Below, in pieces: positions 1 to 9,444 of a stretch of DNA of 64,000 nt (position 1 is the first letter of the stretch; each line of letters begins with the position of its first letter). The DNA is taken from assembly GCF_040739495.1 (NCBI RefSeq), contig NZ_CP145263.1, positions 1,116,001 through 1,180,000 on the forward strand. The letters are read 5' to 3'. The DNA is from Staphylococcus capitis subsp. capitis. Lineage in GTDB: Bacteria; Bacillota; Bacilli; Staphylococcales; Staphylococcaceae. A program made the translations under genes and the position numbers. The notes under the pieces were generated by a model that ran no database searches, was not told the origin of the DNA, and was given only the letters and a program-made list of their open reading frames with translations.

Positions 1-348
1 CTTACTGAAGAAACTAAAGGAGCTTTCCCAACATGGTTAGCACCAAAACAAGTCGAAATCATTCCAGTTAATGTAGATTTACATTATGATTACGCTCGCC
101 AATTACAAGATGAACTTAAATCGCAAGGCGTTCGTGTTGAGATTGATGATCGTAATGAAAAAATGGGTTATAAAATTCGTGAAGCGCAAATGCAAAAAAT
201 ACCATACCAAATTGTTGTAGGGGATAAAGAAGTAGAAAATAATGAAGTCAATGTAAGACAATATGGTTCCCAAGATCAAGAAACACTTGAAAAAGATGAA
301 TTTATTTGGAATTTGGTGGATGAAATTCGTTTGAAAAAACATAGATAA
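1..348 (+). CDS. thrS: Threonyl-tRNA synthetase, C-terminal end (partial)
   Basis: The reading frame is open from base 1 to the TAA at 346-348 and gives the last 115 residues of a class II synthetase. What is visible is the anticodon-binding domain: [14 protein letters not shown] near the start, then an alternating alpha/beta pattern with [20 protein letters not shown] and [12 protein letters not shown], the usual end of ThrRS, HisRS and ProRS. Assignment to ThrRS rests on the ending and on the neighbours, since thrS lies just before lysP and infC in staphylococci. The enzyme charges tRNA-Thr in the cytoplasm. The catalytic core lies upstream of the window. I see no strong terminator before the lysP promoter at 351. 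Confidence 0.9.
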   Translation, partial: LTEETKGAFPTWLAPKQVEIIPVNVDLHYDYARQLQDELKSQGVRVEIDDRNEKMGYKIREAQMQKIPYQIVVGDKEVENNEVNVRQYGSQDQETLEKDEFIWNLVDEIRLKKHR

Positions 349-350
349 CC

Positions 351-379
351 TTGAAAAGATAGGTCGTATCATGTATATT
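351..379 (+). promoter_or_regulatory. SigA-type promoter for the lysine riboswitch-lysP transcript
   Basis: TTGAAA at 351-356 and TATATT at 374-379 are separated by 17 bases, three bases after the thrS stop. A start near 386 would place the L-box aptamer at the 5' end of the transcript. This is a sequence match only. Confidence 0.55.
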
Positions 380-399
380 ACAGATGAATGAAATAAAAT

Positions 400-580
400 T
401 AGAGTTAGAGGTTGCATCTTTAATTAGTAACTAGTCAGAAGTCGTATGGGACATGTGTTGAATTAGTGAAAGGTAACGATGCCGAAACAATTGTAAAACC
501 ATAATTTATAATTGTTGGGACAGTTTTCGACAAGAAGCTGTACTGTCACAGAATGTGATGTGCTACCTTATATAGATAAA
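400..580 (+). promoter_or_regulatory. Lysine riboswitch (L box)
   Basis: The block carries the landmarks of the L-box aptamer: AGAGGTTGCATC at 407-418, AGTAACTAGTCAGAAG near 425-441, the signature AAGGTAACGATGCCGAA at 469-485, a CAATTGT/ATAATTG hairpin, ACTGTCACAGAATG at 542-555 and the closing strand GATGTGCTACC at 557-567, which pairs back to the first block. Lysine binding is known to stabilise the aptamer and favour the terminator that follows at 585. The target is the lysine permease gene lysP, so high lysine should switch off uptake. Confidence 0.9.
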
Positions 581-584
581 ACCT

Positions 585-622
585 AAGTGGTTGCATATAT
601 TAAAGGTATGTAACCACTTTTT
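585..622 (+). terminator. Riboswitch-controlled intrinsic terminator upstream of lysP
   Basis: A 13-bp stem, 585-597 with 607-619 (one G-U pair), is followed by a short T run. It sits directly after the L-box aptamer, as expected for the expression platform. Confidence 0.85.
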
Positions 623-793
623 ATTTTCGTATTGTGTAGTATTTAGCTTAATAAATGATTTAATGCTATTATTGTCACAAAGTTTGTTGCTTATAAATTT
701 TTTAATCAAACTTTCATATTTAAAATATATATTTATTACACAAAGAGAAAAATAGTTACATGTTAGCCTCTAAGACAAGGAAAGGGAGCTTCT

Positions 794-2293
794 ATGAGTA
801 AAAAAGAAAATCAAAATGACGGTGTCCAAAGAGGATTAAAAGACCGTCATATTTCAATGATCGCTATAGGTGGTTGTATTGGTACAGGTCTATTCATGAC
901 ATCTGGTGGTGCTATTCATGATGCTGGTGCGTTAGGTGCTTTAATTGCTTATGCAATTATTGGTGCAATGGTATTCTTCCTGATGACATCTCTTGGGGAA
1001 ATGGCTACTTATTTACCAGTTTCCGGTTCATTTAGTACATATGCTACACGCTTTGTTGATCCATCACTGGGATTTGCATTAGGTTGGAACTATTGGTTTA
1101 ACTGGGTAATAACTGTTGCTGCTGATGTTACCATTGCTGCACAGGTTATACAGTATTGGTCACCTATGCAAGGTATACCAGCGTGGGTTTGGAGTTGTAT
1201 CTTTTTAGTAATTATATTTGCCCTAAATTCTTTATCAGTGAGAATTTATGGTGAAAGTGAATATTGGTTCGCTTTAATAAAAGTAATAACTGTAGTTATA
1301 TTTATTGTCATTGGTTTATTAACAATTGTTGGGATTATGGGTGGTAAATACGTCGGTTTTGATACATTTACCAAAGGTGATGGTCCTATTCTAGGTGGAA
1401 ATTTAGGTGGTAGCCTATTATCAATTTTAGGAGTATTCCTTGTTGCAGGTTTCTCATTCCAAGGAACAGAATTAATAGGTATTACAGCTGGTGAGTCTGA
1501 AAATCCAGAAAGAGCCGTCCCTAAAGCGATTAAGCAAGTGTTTTGGCGTATCTTATTATTTTACATTCTAGCAATATTCATTATAGGTATGTTAATTCCT
1601 TATGATAGTAAGTCTCTAATGGGCGGTGGAGATAGCATTTCTACTTCTCCATTTACACTTGTGTTCAAAAATGCTGGTCTTGCTTTTGCAGCATCATTTA
1701 TGAATGCCGTTATATTAACGTCTGTTTTATCTGCTGGTAACTCAGGAATGTATGCATCAACTCGTATGTTATATTCAATGAGTAAAGACAAATTAGCATT
1801 TTCTTCTTTTGGTAAGACTAACAAAAGTGGCGTACCTTATTTATCATTAATTGCTACTGGTGTACTTGTTGTAATCATCTTTGCTTTACAGCATATAAGT
1901 GGAGATGCATATGAATATATTGTTGCAGCTAGTGGTATGACAGGGTTTATCGTTTGGGTAGGTATAGCAATAAGTCACTATAGATTCAGACGAGCATTTG
2001 ATAAACAAGATTATGATAAAAGTAAACTTAAATATAAGGCTAAGCTGTTCCCATTTGGCCCTATATTTGCAGGTATATTATGTATAATTGTTATCATCGG
2101 ACAAGATGTAGACTTTATAAAAACAGGACATTTTGATCTTAATCGTTTTGTTATTACTTATATGGGAATACCTGTTTTCTTAGCGTTCTTCATTTACCAT
2201 AAGCTACGCTATAAAACGAAAATGATTCCACTTAACAAAGTTGATTTAAGACAAGATGTTTCGATGGATGAAATTAGACATCACAATAAATAA
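794..2293 (+). CDS. lysP: Lysine-specific amino acid permease
   Basis: The 499-residue protein belongs to the APC superfamily, amino acid transporter family. It opens with a short hydrophilic tail, then GLKDRHISMIAIGGCIGTGLF, the conserved first helix with its broken GCIGTG substrate loop, and about 12 hydrophobic segments follow. The motif PVSGSFSTYATRFVDPSLGF and the GESENPERAVPKAI loop are typical of this family. The lysine assignment comes from the L-box riboswitch upstream and from lysP occupying this position, between thrS and infC, in other staphylococci. It should import lysine with protons across the cytoplasmic membrane. The ATG is preceded by AAAGGGAG. Without the riboswitch I could only call it an amino acid permease. 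Confidence 0.9.
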   Translation: MSKKENQNDGVQRGLKDRHISMIAIGGCIGTGLFMTSGGAIHDAGALGALIAYAIIGAMVFFLMTSLGEMATYLPVSGSFSTYATRFVDPSLGFALGWNYWFNWVITVAADVTIAAQVIQYWSPMQGIPAWVWSCIFLVIIFALNSLSVRIYGESEYWFALIKVITVVIFIVIGLLTIVGIMGGKYVGFDTFTKGDGPILGGNLGGSLLSILGVFLVAGFSFQGTELIGITAGESENPERAVPKAIKQVFWRILLFYILAIFIIGMLIPYDSKSLMGGGDSISTSPFTLVFKNAGLAFAASFMNAVILTSVLSAGNSGMYASTRMLYSMSKDKLAFSSFGKTNKSGVPYLSLIATGVLVVIIFALQHISGDAYEYIVAASGMTGFIVWVGIAISHYRFRRAFDKQDYDKSKLKYKAKLFPFGPIFAGILCIIVIIGQDVDFIKTGHFDLNRFVITYMGIPVFLAFFIYHKLRYKTKMIPLNKVDLRQDVSMDEIRHHNK

Positions 2294-2304
2294 CAAAAAA
2301 ACAA

Positions 2305-2333
2305 TTGACTTACATGTTTATTATTGATATGAT
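2305..2333 (+). promoter_or_regulatory. SigA promoter of the infC-rpmI-rplT operon
   Basis: TTGACT at 2305-2310 and TATGAT at 2328-2333 are spaced by 17 bases. A start near 2340 gives a leader of about 170 bases before infC. Confidence 0.7.
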
Positions 2334-2339
2334 TAGTAA

Positions 2340-2475
2340 CGTTGAATACGAAACGAACCAAGTAGAAGCACCCGCTTCTCACCTGTAGCGACGCAATAGC
2401 AGTTGGCAGGTTAATCATGTTACACAATAAATGTGTGGAAGAAGAGCGGGTATTGTTACTCGCTCTTCTTTTTTG
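2340..2475 (+). promoter_or_regulatory. L20 autoregulatory leader with attenuator
   Basis: The structured leader ahead of infC ends in a terminator: 2441-2451 pairs with 2458-2468 (11 bp, one G-U) and is followed by T at 2469-2474. Upstream are the pairable blocks GAAGCACCCGCTTC and CACCTGTAGCGACG...GTTGGCAGG. In Bacillus subtilis the same operon has a leader in which r-protein L20 promotes premature termination. The position and architecture match; the exact L20-binding site is inferred. Confidence 0.75.
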
Positions 2476-2513
2476 CTTGGGACAATTTCGTAAAACTCTA
2501 GGAGGTGTCAACC

Positions 2514-3032
2514 ATAGCAAAAGATCAAACTCAAGTTAATGAGAGAATTCGTGCAAAAGAACTACGTTTAATCGGCCAAGATGGTGATCAAATTGGTGTG
2601 AAATCGAAACGTGAAGCTTTAGAAATGGCTGAACGAGTTGATTTAGATTTAGTTGTTGTCGCACCAAATGCGAAACCACCTGTTGCGAGAATTATGGACT
2701 ACGGTAAATATAAATTCGAACAACAGAAAAAAGAAAAAGAAATGAAGAAGAAACAAAAAGTCATTAATGTTAAAGAATTACGTTTAAGTCCAACAATTGA
2801 GGAACATGATTTCCAAACTAAGTTGAAAAATGGACGTAAATTCTTATCTAAAGGCGACAAATGTAAAGTTTCTATTCGTTTCAGAGGTCGTGCGATTACG
2901 CATAAAGAAATTGGTCAACGTGTATTAGAACAATTTGCAGATGAATGTAAAGATATAGCAACAGTTGAACAAAAGCCTAAAATGGAAGGGCGTCAAATGT
3001 TTATCATGTTAGCGCCTATCAATGAAAAATAA
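2514..3032 (+). CDS. infC: Translation initiation factor IF-3 (non-AUG start)
   Basis: IF3 binds the 30S subunit, checks the start codon and initiator tRNA pairing, and keeps subunits apart. The protein shows the N-terminal domain ([20 protein letters not shown]), the lysine-rich linker [19 protein letters not shown] and the C-terminal domain with [20 protein letters not shown] start at ATA (2514-2516), because the GTG at 2505 lies inside the Shine-Dalgarno GGAGG (2501-2505) and cannot use it; ATA lies eight bases after that site. The product is then about 172 residues. Non-AUG infC starts are known and allow IF3 to repress its own translation. First gene of infC-rpmI-rplT. Confidence 0.95.
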   Translation: MAKDQTQVNERIRAKELRLIGQDGDQIGVKSKREALEMAERVDLDLVVVAPNAKPPVARIMDYGKYKFEQQKKEKEMKKKQKVINVKELRLSPTIEEHDFQTKLKNGRKFLSKGDKCKVSIRFRGRAITHKEIGQRVLEQFADECKDIATVEQKPKMEGRQMFIMLAPINEK

Positions 3033-3059
3033 TCGTTAAATAATAGGAGGAAATGAATC

Positions 3060-3260
3060 ATGCCTAAAATGAAAACTCACCGTGGAGCTGCTAAACGTGT
3101 TAAAAGAACTGGTTCTGGTCAATTAAAACGTTCAAGAGCTTTCACATCTCACTTATTCGCAAACAAAAACACTAAACAAAAGCGTCAATTACGTAAAGCT
3201 AAATTAGTTTCAAAAAGTGATATGAAACGCGTAAAACAATTATTAGCTTACAAAAAATAA
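3060..3260 (+). CDS. rpmI: Large-subunit ribosomal protein bL35
   Basis: This 66-residue, very basic protein begins [20 protein letters not shown], the canonical bL35 start, and has the usual length. It binds 23S rRNA in the large subunit. AGGAGG sits eight bases before the ATG. It lies between infC and rplT, 27 bases after infC, and is co-transcribed under L20 control. Confidence 0.98.
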   Translation: MPKMKTHRGAAKRVKRTGSGQLKRSRAFTSHLFANKNTKQKRQLRKAKLVSKSDMKRVKQLLAYKK

Positions 3261-3308
3261 TATTTAATACGAAATTACAAGATAGATAATATCTAAGGAG
3301 GAATTATT

Positions 3309-3665
3309 ATGCCACGAGTTAAAGGTGGAACAGTAACAAGAGCACGTCGTAAAAAAACGATTAAATTAGCTAAAGGTTACTTCGGTTCAAAACATACATT
3401 ATATAAAGTAGCTAAACAACAAGTAATGAAATCAGGTCAATATGCTTTCCGTGACCGTCGTCAACGTAAACGTGACTTCCGTAAATTATGGATTACACGT
3501 ATTAACGCTGCTGCACGTCAACACGACATCAGCTATTCTCGTTTAATGAACGGTTTGAAAAAAGCTGAAATCGATATTAACCGTAAAATGTTATCAGAAA
3601 TTGCTATTTCAGATGACAAAGCTTTCGGTGAATTAGTTACTAAAGCTAAAGAAGCTTTAAAATAA
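3309..3665 (+). CDS. rplT: Large-subunit ribosomal protein bL20
   Basis: The 118-residue basic protein starts [20 protein letters not shown], as bL20 does, and has the globular C-terminal domain ([20 protein letters not shown]). L20 is needed for early 50S assembly and in Bacillus is also the repressor of its own operon through the leader RNA, here at 2340-2475. A good AAGGAGG precedes the ATG. It is the last gene of the operon, and a strong terminator follows at 3676. Confidence 0.98.
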   Translation: MPRVKGGTVTRARRKKTIKLAKGYFGSKHTLYKVAKQQVMKSGQYAFRDRRQRKRDFRKLWITRINAAARQHDISYSRLMNGLKKAEIDINRKMLSEIAISDDKAFGELVTKAKEALK

Positions 3666-3675
3666 TATTAGATTA

Positions 3676-3705
3676 AGAGATGACTTAGGTGTCATCTCTT
3701 TTTTT
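3676..3705 (+). terminator. Intrinsic terminator of infC-rpmI-rplT
   Basis: A perfect 9-bp stem, 3676-3684 with 3691-3699, has a 6-base loop and a run of seven T. Confidence 0.95.
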
Positions 3706-3845
3706 ATGGCAATTCATAGTTGTGTATCATTTTCAATTGCCATTAAGATTTTTGTGATTAAAACTTCATAATAAAGTAAATCGCAAAATAAGTAGATTTT
3801 TGCTAAAATGACTGATATAAAAGTATATACCTAAAGGAGATTAAT

Positions 3846-4454
3846 ATGTCTAAATTTGATGAACAAATTATCGTTGTTCCACGAAAAGTACTTTTTAATG
3901 ATGAGAAAAATGCTTTTAATGGATTTTTACATAAAAATAATATTAAAGGTAAAGATATCTTTAATGCATTAAGTGAATACGAAGTAAAAAGACGTGGAGA
4001 TATGGAAGAGGATTCCACATTTAAACAGCTTATTTCATATTGTTTATTAGAAAATGAAAAAGGTGAAATCCTTGTATATGAGCGCTTATCTGGCGGAGGA
4101 GAAGAAAGGTTGCATGGTCAATCTTCTATAGGAGTAGGTGGTCATATGAACGACGTTATGGGAGCAGACTCTATCAATGAAGTACTAAGAGTTAATGCTC
4201 AAAGAGAATTAGAAGAAGAAGTTGGCCTTGCAAAAGAAGATTCTCAAAACATGGAATATCTTGGATTTATTAACGATGATAATAATGAAGTAGGAAAAGT
4301 TCACATGGGCATTGTTTTTAAAATTACTGTAAATACTACTGATGTTGAAGCGAAAGAGACAGATACCCTTAGAATTAAATGGGTAGAAAAGGGTAGTATT
4401 GAGTCGTATGATGATTTTGAGACATGGAGTGCTTTAATTCTTCAAGATTTATAA
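3846..4454 (+). CDS. NUDIX-box protein of unknown substrate
   Basis: The 202-residue protein carries a complete NUDIX box at residues 106-128: G, five residues, E, seven residues, then RELEEEVGL. This is the Mg2+-binding catalytic helix of hydrolases that cleave nucleoside diphosphates linked to another group. An N-terminal region of about 60 residues precedes the NUDIX fold and begins around EQIIVVPRKVLF; its role is unknown to me. The substrate cannot be told from sequence. AAAGGAG lies before the ATG, and an extended -10 (TG, one base, TAAAAT at 3804-3809) could be its promoter. The YsoA-like gene follows 19 bases downstream and may share its transcript. Confidence 0.8.
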   Translation: MSKFDEQIIVVPRKVLFNDEKNAFNGFLHKNNIKGKDIFNALSEYEVKRRGDMEEDSTFKQLISYCLLENEKGEILVYERLSGGGEERLHGQSSIGVGGHMNDVMGADSINEVLRVNAQRELEEEVGLAKEDSQNMEYLGFINDDNNEVGKVHMGIVFKITVNTTDVEAKETDTLRIKWVEKGSIESYDDFETWSALILQDL

Positions 4455-4473
4455 AGATAGGAGTGCATAATCA

Positions 4474-5391
4474 ATGTCAAATGTAATTCCATTTCCACAA
4501 TCAGAGGAGAAAATAAGAAAGCAAATTAATGAAGCTCAAACGAGTCTTGATTTAATGTATGATTTGTTTGAGAAGTATGAAATGCATTTTGAACTTAGTG
4601 AAGAATTAGCATTGAAAAAATGTTGGATGCTTCATCAGATGAGCTCTTTTTTAGAATTAAGAGAAGAAGCAATTATATTATTAAAGCGTGGATTAAATTG
4701 TTATGACGATTTAATGATTTATTATATAAAAAGTTTAAATGGGTTAGGTCAATATTACCAAGCGGTCGAAGTAATTAATCAAATTATCGATGAAGTTAAA
4801 AATCATAAAACGAGAATGGAATTATTTCCATTGAAAGAATATGCACAATCTAAACTTGATCAAGATAGAAAAATGATTTCAACTTCTTTATCTCAATTTG
4901 ATGAGTTCAATAGTAGAGAACAGACAGCACTAATCCTCCAACTTATTGATAACGGTCATTATCAATTTAAAGAAAGTATCGCTCATTTATTAACAACATT
5001 AGATTTACCTAATAATATAAAAAGCTTGATGCTAGAATATTTAAGATTTGCGGGTTATCAACGAACAATTGATATTAACAAATATCGTCTTAGTGCAGAA
5101 GTTATACCATCGAAATTATGTGGACTTGAACATACAATAATGAAGAAACTAGTTATTCCTCAAGTAATTCAAAGGCTTGAAGATGGGGCTTTGCATATTG
5201 TAGATGAAGCTCATCATATCATGAATAATCACTCGATTCTTCTATATCCATTAAATATTGAAGATTTGTATGATATAGAAGATTGGATAAATGCATACGA
5301 TGTTTATTTCAAAGCGTTACTTGGTATAGATATAACTGTTGAAAACATAAACACACTTGAATTTATAAAATCTTTAGATATTGAAAGCTAA
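4474..5391 (+). CDS. YsoA-like helical repeat protein of unknown function
   Basis: The 305-residue cytoplasmic protein is predicted mostly helical, with TPR-like stretches such as KKCWMLHQMSSFLELREEAI and the next segment GLNCYDDLMIYYIKSLNGLG. It has no signal peptide, membrane segment or catalytic motif that I can recognise. It starts MSNVIPFPQ. B. subtilis has a TPR protein, YsoA, next to tig, and this gene lies in the same place, so it is probably the counterpart. It follows the NUDIX gene by 19 bases and is separated from tig by a fresh promoter. The function is not known. Confidence 0.75.
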   Translation: MSNVIPFPQSEEKIRKQINEAQTSLDLMYDLFEKYEMHFELSEELALKKCWMLHQMSSFLELREEAIILLKRGLNCYDDLMIYYIKSLNGLGQYYQAVEVINQIIDEVKNHKTRMELFPLKEYAQSKLDQDRKMISTSLSQFDEFNSREQTALILQLIDNGHYQFKESIAHLLTTLDLPNNIKSLMLEYLRFAGYQRTIDINKYRLSAEVIPSKLCGLEHTIMKKLVIPQVIQRLEDGALHIVDEAHHIMNNHSILLYPLNIEDLYDIEDWINAYDVYFKALLGIDITVENINTLEFIKSLDIES

Positions 5392-5479
5392 AATTCATTT
5401 GTTGCAAATTAGCTAAAAGAATTTTAATATAGTATCTATTGAAAACAAATAAACATGAAAAAGTCAGTATTTTCAATGT

Positions 5480-5508
5480 TTGTTTACGTTTTGAACCTAT
5501 GATATAAT
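5480..5508 (+). promoter_or_regulatory. SigA promoter for tig
   Basis: TTGTTT at 5480-5485 and a perfect TATAAT at 5503-5508 are spaced by 17 bases, about 40 bases ahead of the tig ATG. Confidence 0.7.
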
Positions 5509-5554
5509 AGGGAAGTTGAAAAAATAAATTAGTCAATCATGGAGGTATTTATAC

Positions 5555-6856
5555 ATGACAGCAACTTGGGAAAAAAAGGAAGGTAACGAAGGCGTATTAA
5601 CAGTTACAGTTCCAGCAGAAAAAGTAGACAAAGCATTAGATCAAGCATTCAAAAAAGTAGTTAAACAAATTAATGTGCCTGGTTTCCGTAAAGGTAAAGT
5701 GCCTCGTCAAATTTTTGAACAACGTTTTGGTGTAGAGGCATTATACCAAGATGCAGTTGATATCTTATTACCTGAAGCTTACGGTGAAGCTATTGATGAA
5801 ACTGGTATCAACCCAGTAGCGCAACCTGAAGTAAGCGTTACTCAAATTGAAAAAGGTAAAGACTTTATTTTCGATGCTACAGTAACAGTTGAACCTGAAG
5901 TTAAATTGGGCGACTATAAAGGTCTTGAAATTGAAAAACAAGATACTGAACTTACAGATGATGAATTGCAAGAATCAATTGATCATAGTTTAGGTCATTT
6001 AGCAGAAATGGTTGTTAAAGAAGATGGAGCTGTTGAAAATGGCAATACAGTAAACATCGACTTCACAGGTTCTGTTGACGGTGAAGAATTTGAAGGTGGA
6101 CAAGCTGAAGGTTACGACCTAGAAGTTGGTTCTGGTTCATTCATTCCAGGATTTGAAGAACAATTAGAAGGTATGAAAACTGGCGAAGAAAAAGATGTAG
6201 TCGTTACATTCCCAGAAGAATATCATGCTGAAGAATTAGCTGGTAAGGAAGCTAATTTCAAAACTAAAGTCAATGAAATTAAATATAAAGACGTTCCAGA
6301 GCTTAATGATGAAATTGCGAACGAATTAGATTCTAATGCTGAAACAGTAGATGAGTATAAAGAAAACTTACGCAAACGTTTATCTGAACAAAAAGCTACT
6401 GAAGCTGAAAATACTGAAAAAGAAGAAGCAATCAACAAAGCAACTGAGAACACTACAATCGACATTCCAGAGGCTATGGTTAACACTGAATTAGATCGTA
6501 TGATTCAAGAGTTTGGCCAAAGAATTCAACAACAAGGTTTAGATTTACAAACTTATTATCAAATCTCAGGTCAAAATGAAGATCAACTAAGAGAACAAAT
6601 GAAAGACGATGCAGAGCAACGCGTTAAAACAAACTTAACTTTAACAGCTATTGCTGATGCTGAAAATGTTGAAGTTTCAGACGAAGACATCGATAAAGAA
6701 TTAGAAAAAATGAGTGAACAATTTAATATTTCAGTTGAAGATATTAAATCAACATTAGGTAATACTGACATTGTTAAAAATGATGTTCGTATCCAAAAAG
6801 TTATTGACTTATTAAGAGATAATGCTAAATATGTTGAATCAACAAAAGAAGACTAA
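5555..6856 (+). CDS. tig: Trigger factor (ribosome-bound chaperone and peptidyl-prolyl isomerase)
   Basis: Trigger factor docks at the ribosomal exit tunnel and shields nascent chains. The 433-residue protein shows the three expected domains: an N-terminal ribosome-binding domain with the docking signature [13 protein letters not shown] near residues 44-56, an FKBP-type isomerase domain around 150-245 ([36 protein letters not shown]), and a long helical C-terminal chaperone domain rich in E, Q and K. Length is normal. GGAGG precedes the ATG, and its own promoter lies at 5480. clpX lies downstream, as in Bacillus, but is separated by about 390 bases of repeat sequence. Confidence 0.97.
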   Translation: MTATWEKKEGNEGVLTVTVPAEKVDKALDQAFKKVVKQINVPGFRKGKVPRQIFEQRFGVEALYQDAVDILLPEAYGEAIDETGINPVAQPEVSVTQIEKGKDFIFDATVTVEPEVKLGDYKGLEIEKQDTELTDDELQESIDHSLGHLAEMVVKEDGAVENGNTVNIDFTGSVDGEEFEGGQAEGYDLEVGSGSFIPGFEEQLEGMKTGEEKDVVVTFPEEYHAEELAGKEANFKTKVNEIKYKDVPELNDEIANELDSNAETVDEYKENLRKRLSEQKATEAENTEKEEAINKATENTTIDIPEAMVNTELDRMIQEFGQRIQQQGLDLQTYYQISGQNEDQLREQMKDDAEQRVKTNLTLTAIADAENVEVSDEDIDKELEKMSEQFNISVEDIKSTLGNTDIVKNDVRIQKVIDLLRDNAKYVESTKED

Positions 6857-6931
6857 TTAACAAGTAAAGTTAATTTAACTTGCGCTATTTAATCAATTAC
6901 TGATTGTTCGTATACTATGTTAATGTCATAA

Positions 6932-7152
6932 AGTGGGAGAGGGACGAAATATAATTTGTCAAAATTATTTTCATTGTCCCTCTCCCAACTTGCCCTACTT
7001 GTAGAATTTCGCTGAAATGAAATTCACTATGTTGGGCCCTGTTGACAAAGATGAATATGTTGGAAGAATCTTGGTATAAGCGCGCTTCCAATTCAGACAT
7101 CTACTGCCAATATGTTGAGTGAGGCTGAGACAATGAATCATGTCCCAGCCTC
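6932..7152 (+). repeat. Intergenic repeat cluster between tig and clpX (STAR-like)
   Basis: The tig-clpX gap (6857-7245) holds no gene. It contains a 12-bp perfect hairpin (6934-6945 with 6976-6987), then a module at 6985-7041 with a GAATTTC/GAAATTC stem (7004-7010 with 7019-7025) ending in TATGTTGGGCCC (7028-7039). That ending is one G short of the staphylococcal STAR core. A third hairpin pairs 7121-7132 with 7141-7152 with one mismatch. The 6985-7041 module also occurs in reverse at 46221-46277, which shows it is a dispersed repeat. No clear T run follows any of the hairpins. Confidence 0.75.
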
Positions 7153-7245
7153 ATAACTATGTAAGCAGATAAATTGTAAATGTATAAAGTTGCATTGTAG
7201 AATGCAATCTAGTATAGTCTTTAAAGAATAGGGGTGTATATAAGA

Positions 7246-8508
7246 ATGTTCAAATTCAATGAAGATGAAGAAAATTTAAAATGTTCTTTCTGCGGTAAAG
7301 ACCAAGATCAAGTTAAAAAATTAGTCGCAGGAAGTGGCGTATATATTTGTAATGAGTGTATTGAATTATGCTCTGAAATCGTTGAAGAAGAATTAGCTCA
7401 AAATACGTCTGAAGGATTTACTGAATTACCAACTCCTAAAGAAATAATGGATCATTTAAATGAATATGTTATCGGCCAAGAAAAAGCTAAAAAATCATTA
7501 GCAGTAGCTGTATATAATCATTACAAACGAATTCAACAATTAGGACCAAGCGATGATGATGTTGAACTACAGAAAAGTAACATCGCTTTAATAGGTCCAA
7601 CGGGTAGCGGTAAAACATTATTAGCTCAAACATTAGCTAAAACGCTTAATGTACCTTTTGCTATTGCTGATGCAACAAGTCTTACTGAAGCCGGTTACGT
7701 TGGTGATGATGTTGAAAATATACTATTACGTTTAATCCAAGCTGCAGACTTTGATATAGATAAAGCTGAAAAAGGTATCATTTATGTAGATGAGATTGAT
7801 AAAATTGCTCGTAAATCTGAAAATACTTCAATTACACGTGATGTTTCAGGTGAAGGTGTACAACAAGCATTACTTAAAATTTTAGAAGGTACAACTGCAA
7901 GCGTTCCTCCACAAGGTGGTCGTAAACATCCAAATCAAGAATTAATTCAAATTGATACTACAAATATATTATTTATTTTAGGCGGTGCCTTTGATGGTAT
8001 TGATGAAGTTATCAAACGTCGTCTAGGTGAAAAAGTTATTGGCTTTGCTAGTAATGAAGCAGACAAATACGATGAAGAAGCACTATTAGAACAAATTAGA
8101 CCTGAAGATTTACAATCATATGGTTTAATTCCGGAATTTATCGGACGTGTTCCTATTGTTGCAAACCTTGAAACATTAGACGTTGCAGCGCTTAAAAATA
8201 TTTTAACTCAACCTAAAAATGCATTAGTTAAACAATATACTAAAATGCTTGAGTTAGATAATGTTGAGTTAGAATTCACTGAAGAAGCGTTATCGGCTAT
8301 AAGTGAAAAAGCTATTGAGCGTAAGACTGGTGCTCGTGGTTTACGTTCAATTATTGAAGAAGCACTTATTGATATTATGTATGACGTGCCATCAACTGAA
8401 AATGTAAGTAAAGTTGTTATAACTGAAAATACAATTAATGAAGAGATTGAACCTGAATTATATGATTCAGAAGGTAATCTTGTTAATGAAGATAAAACTT
8501 CTGCTTAA
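7246..8508 (+). CDS. clpX: ATP-dependent Clp protease, ATPase subunit ClpX
   Basis: ClpX is a hexameric AAA+ unfoldase that feeds substrates to ClpP. The 420-residue protein has the N-terminal zinc domain with Cys13, Cys16, Cys35 and Cys38, Walker A GPTGSGKT near residues 117-124, the pore loop GYVGDDVE, Walker [12 protein letters not shown] near 180, and the arginine-finger region [14 protein letters not shown] use the ATG at 7246; the in-frame GTG at 7234 lies within the AGGGGTG ribosome binding site. A strong terminator follows at 8521. Confidence 0.97.
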   Translation: MFKFNEDEENLKCSFCGKDQDQVKKLVAGSGVYICNECIELCSEIVEEELAQNTSEGFTELPTPKEIMDHLNEYVIGQEKAKKSLAVAVYNHYKRIQQLGPSDDDVELQKSNIALIGPTGSGKTLLAQTLAKTLNVPFAIADATSLTEAGYVGDDVENILLRLIQAADFDIDKAEKGIIYVDEIDKIARKSENTSITRDVSGEGVQQALLKILEGTTASVPPQGGRKHPNQELIQIDTTNILFILGGAFDGIDEVIKRRLGEKVIGFASNEADKYDEEALLEQIRPEDLQSYGLIPEFIGRVPIVANLETLDVAALKNILTQPKNALVKQYTKMLELDNVELEFTEEALSAISEKAIERKTGARGLRSIIEEALIDIMYDVPSTENVSKVVITENTINEEIEPELYDSEGNLVNEDKTSA

Positions 8509-8520
8509 TTTAAAAGCTAA

Positions 8521-8552
8521 ACAGTGTCACACTTCTGTGACACTGTTTTTTT
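8521..8552 (+). terminator. Intrinsic terminator of clpX
   Basis: A perfect 11-bp stem, 8521-8531 with 8536-8546, has a 4-base loop and seven T. Confidence 0.95.
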
Positions 8553-8653
8553 ATGTGTTGATTTAAATATATAATCAAATATATCTTATCGACACTAAAT
8601 CATATATAATGTTAGAGTTAAGTTAAATTTAAGTGATAAAGAGAGGATCTAAC

Positions 8654-9241
8654 ATGAATATTAATCCTAATAATATTGAATTAATAATTAGTGCTGTTCA
8701 AGAGGCTCAATATCCTGAGACAAATTTGTCAGAAGTTGCTTTAAGCGGTCGTTCAAATGTTGGTAAATCAACATTTATCAATAGTATGATAGGACGAAAA
8801 AATATGGCTCGAACATCTCAACAACCTGGTAAAACTCAAACACTTAATTTCTTTAATATCGATGAACAACTTATCTTTGTAGATGTACCAGGGTATGGCT
8901 ATGCAAAAGTGAGTAAAGCACAAAGAGAAAAATTCGGAAAAATGATAGAAGAGTATTTAACTCAACGAGAAAATCTAAGACTTGTCATACAACTCGTTGA
9001 TTTAAGACATAATCCGACTGAAGATGATGTGCTTATGTATAATTATCTCAAACATTTTGATATACCTACTCTAGTTATCTGCACTAAAGAAGATAAAATC
9101 GCTAAAGGAAAAGTGCAAAAGCATTTAAAAAATATTAAGGATAAACTTGAATTAGAACCTGAGGACAGTATTATTAGTTATTCTTCTATTAAAAATAATA
9201 AGCAACAACAAATTTGGGATCTCATTTCAACTTATTTATAA
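8654..9241 (+). CDS. engB: Ribosome biogenesis GTPase EngB (YsxC)
   Basis: The 195-residue protein is a small TRAFAC GTPase needed for late 50S assembly. G1 is GRSNVGKS at 32-39, G3 is DVPG at 77-80 followed by YGYAKVSK, and G4 is TKED at 144-147. Threonines of the G2 region lie in [14 protein letters not shown] start at the ATG at 8654, six bases after GAGAGGA; the longer frame from 8633 has no ribosome binding site. It stands between the clpX terminator and the hem operon, and in B. subtilis the orthologous ysxC is also just upstream of hemA. Confidence 0.95.
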   Translation: MNINPNNIELIISAVQEAQYPETNLSEVALSGRSNVGKSTFINSMIGRKNMARTSQQPGKTQTLNFFNIDEQLIFVDVPGYGYAKVSKAQREKFGKMIEEYLTQRENLRLVIQLVDLRHNPTEDDVLMYNYLKHFDIPTLVICTKEDKIAKGKVQKHLKNIKDKLELEPEDSIISYSSIKNNKQQQIWDLISTYL

Positions 9242-9402
9242 TCATTATTGATTAAGATTGCTTAAACGAGTACAAATTTAGATATGAACTATATTTGATG
9301 GAAGATAATATTAATGATTGTAATGATTTTGACAAAAAATTGAAGTTAGATTAGAATATTTCTAATTTATTTGAGCAATCAACTTAAATGTGTATTTAAA
9401 TG

Positions 9403-9411
9403 TGTTATACT
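9403..9411 (+). promoter_or_regulatory. Possible extended -10 promoter of the hem operon
   Basis: TG at 9403-9404, one base, then TATACT at 9406-9411 lie 34 bases before the hemA ATG. No convincing -35 box is seen at the right distance, so this is a candidate only. Confidence 0.45.
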
Positions 9412-9444
9412 TGGATTATTGTTAGTATATGGAGGGCGTTATAA

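Noticed and set aside
103..417. 104-codon minus-strand frame at the left edge
   Set aside because: It is antisense to the thrS end, has no ribosome binding site, and its Phe/Ile-rich product reflects AT-rich antisense sequence.
2281..2520. 79-codon minus-strand frame
   Set aside because: It is antisense to the L20 leader and its attenuator, with no ribosome binding site.
6915..7100. 61-codon minus-strand frame in the tig-clpX gap
   Set aside because: It runs through the repeat hairpins and has no ribosome binding site or terminator.
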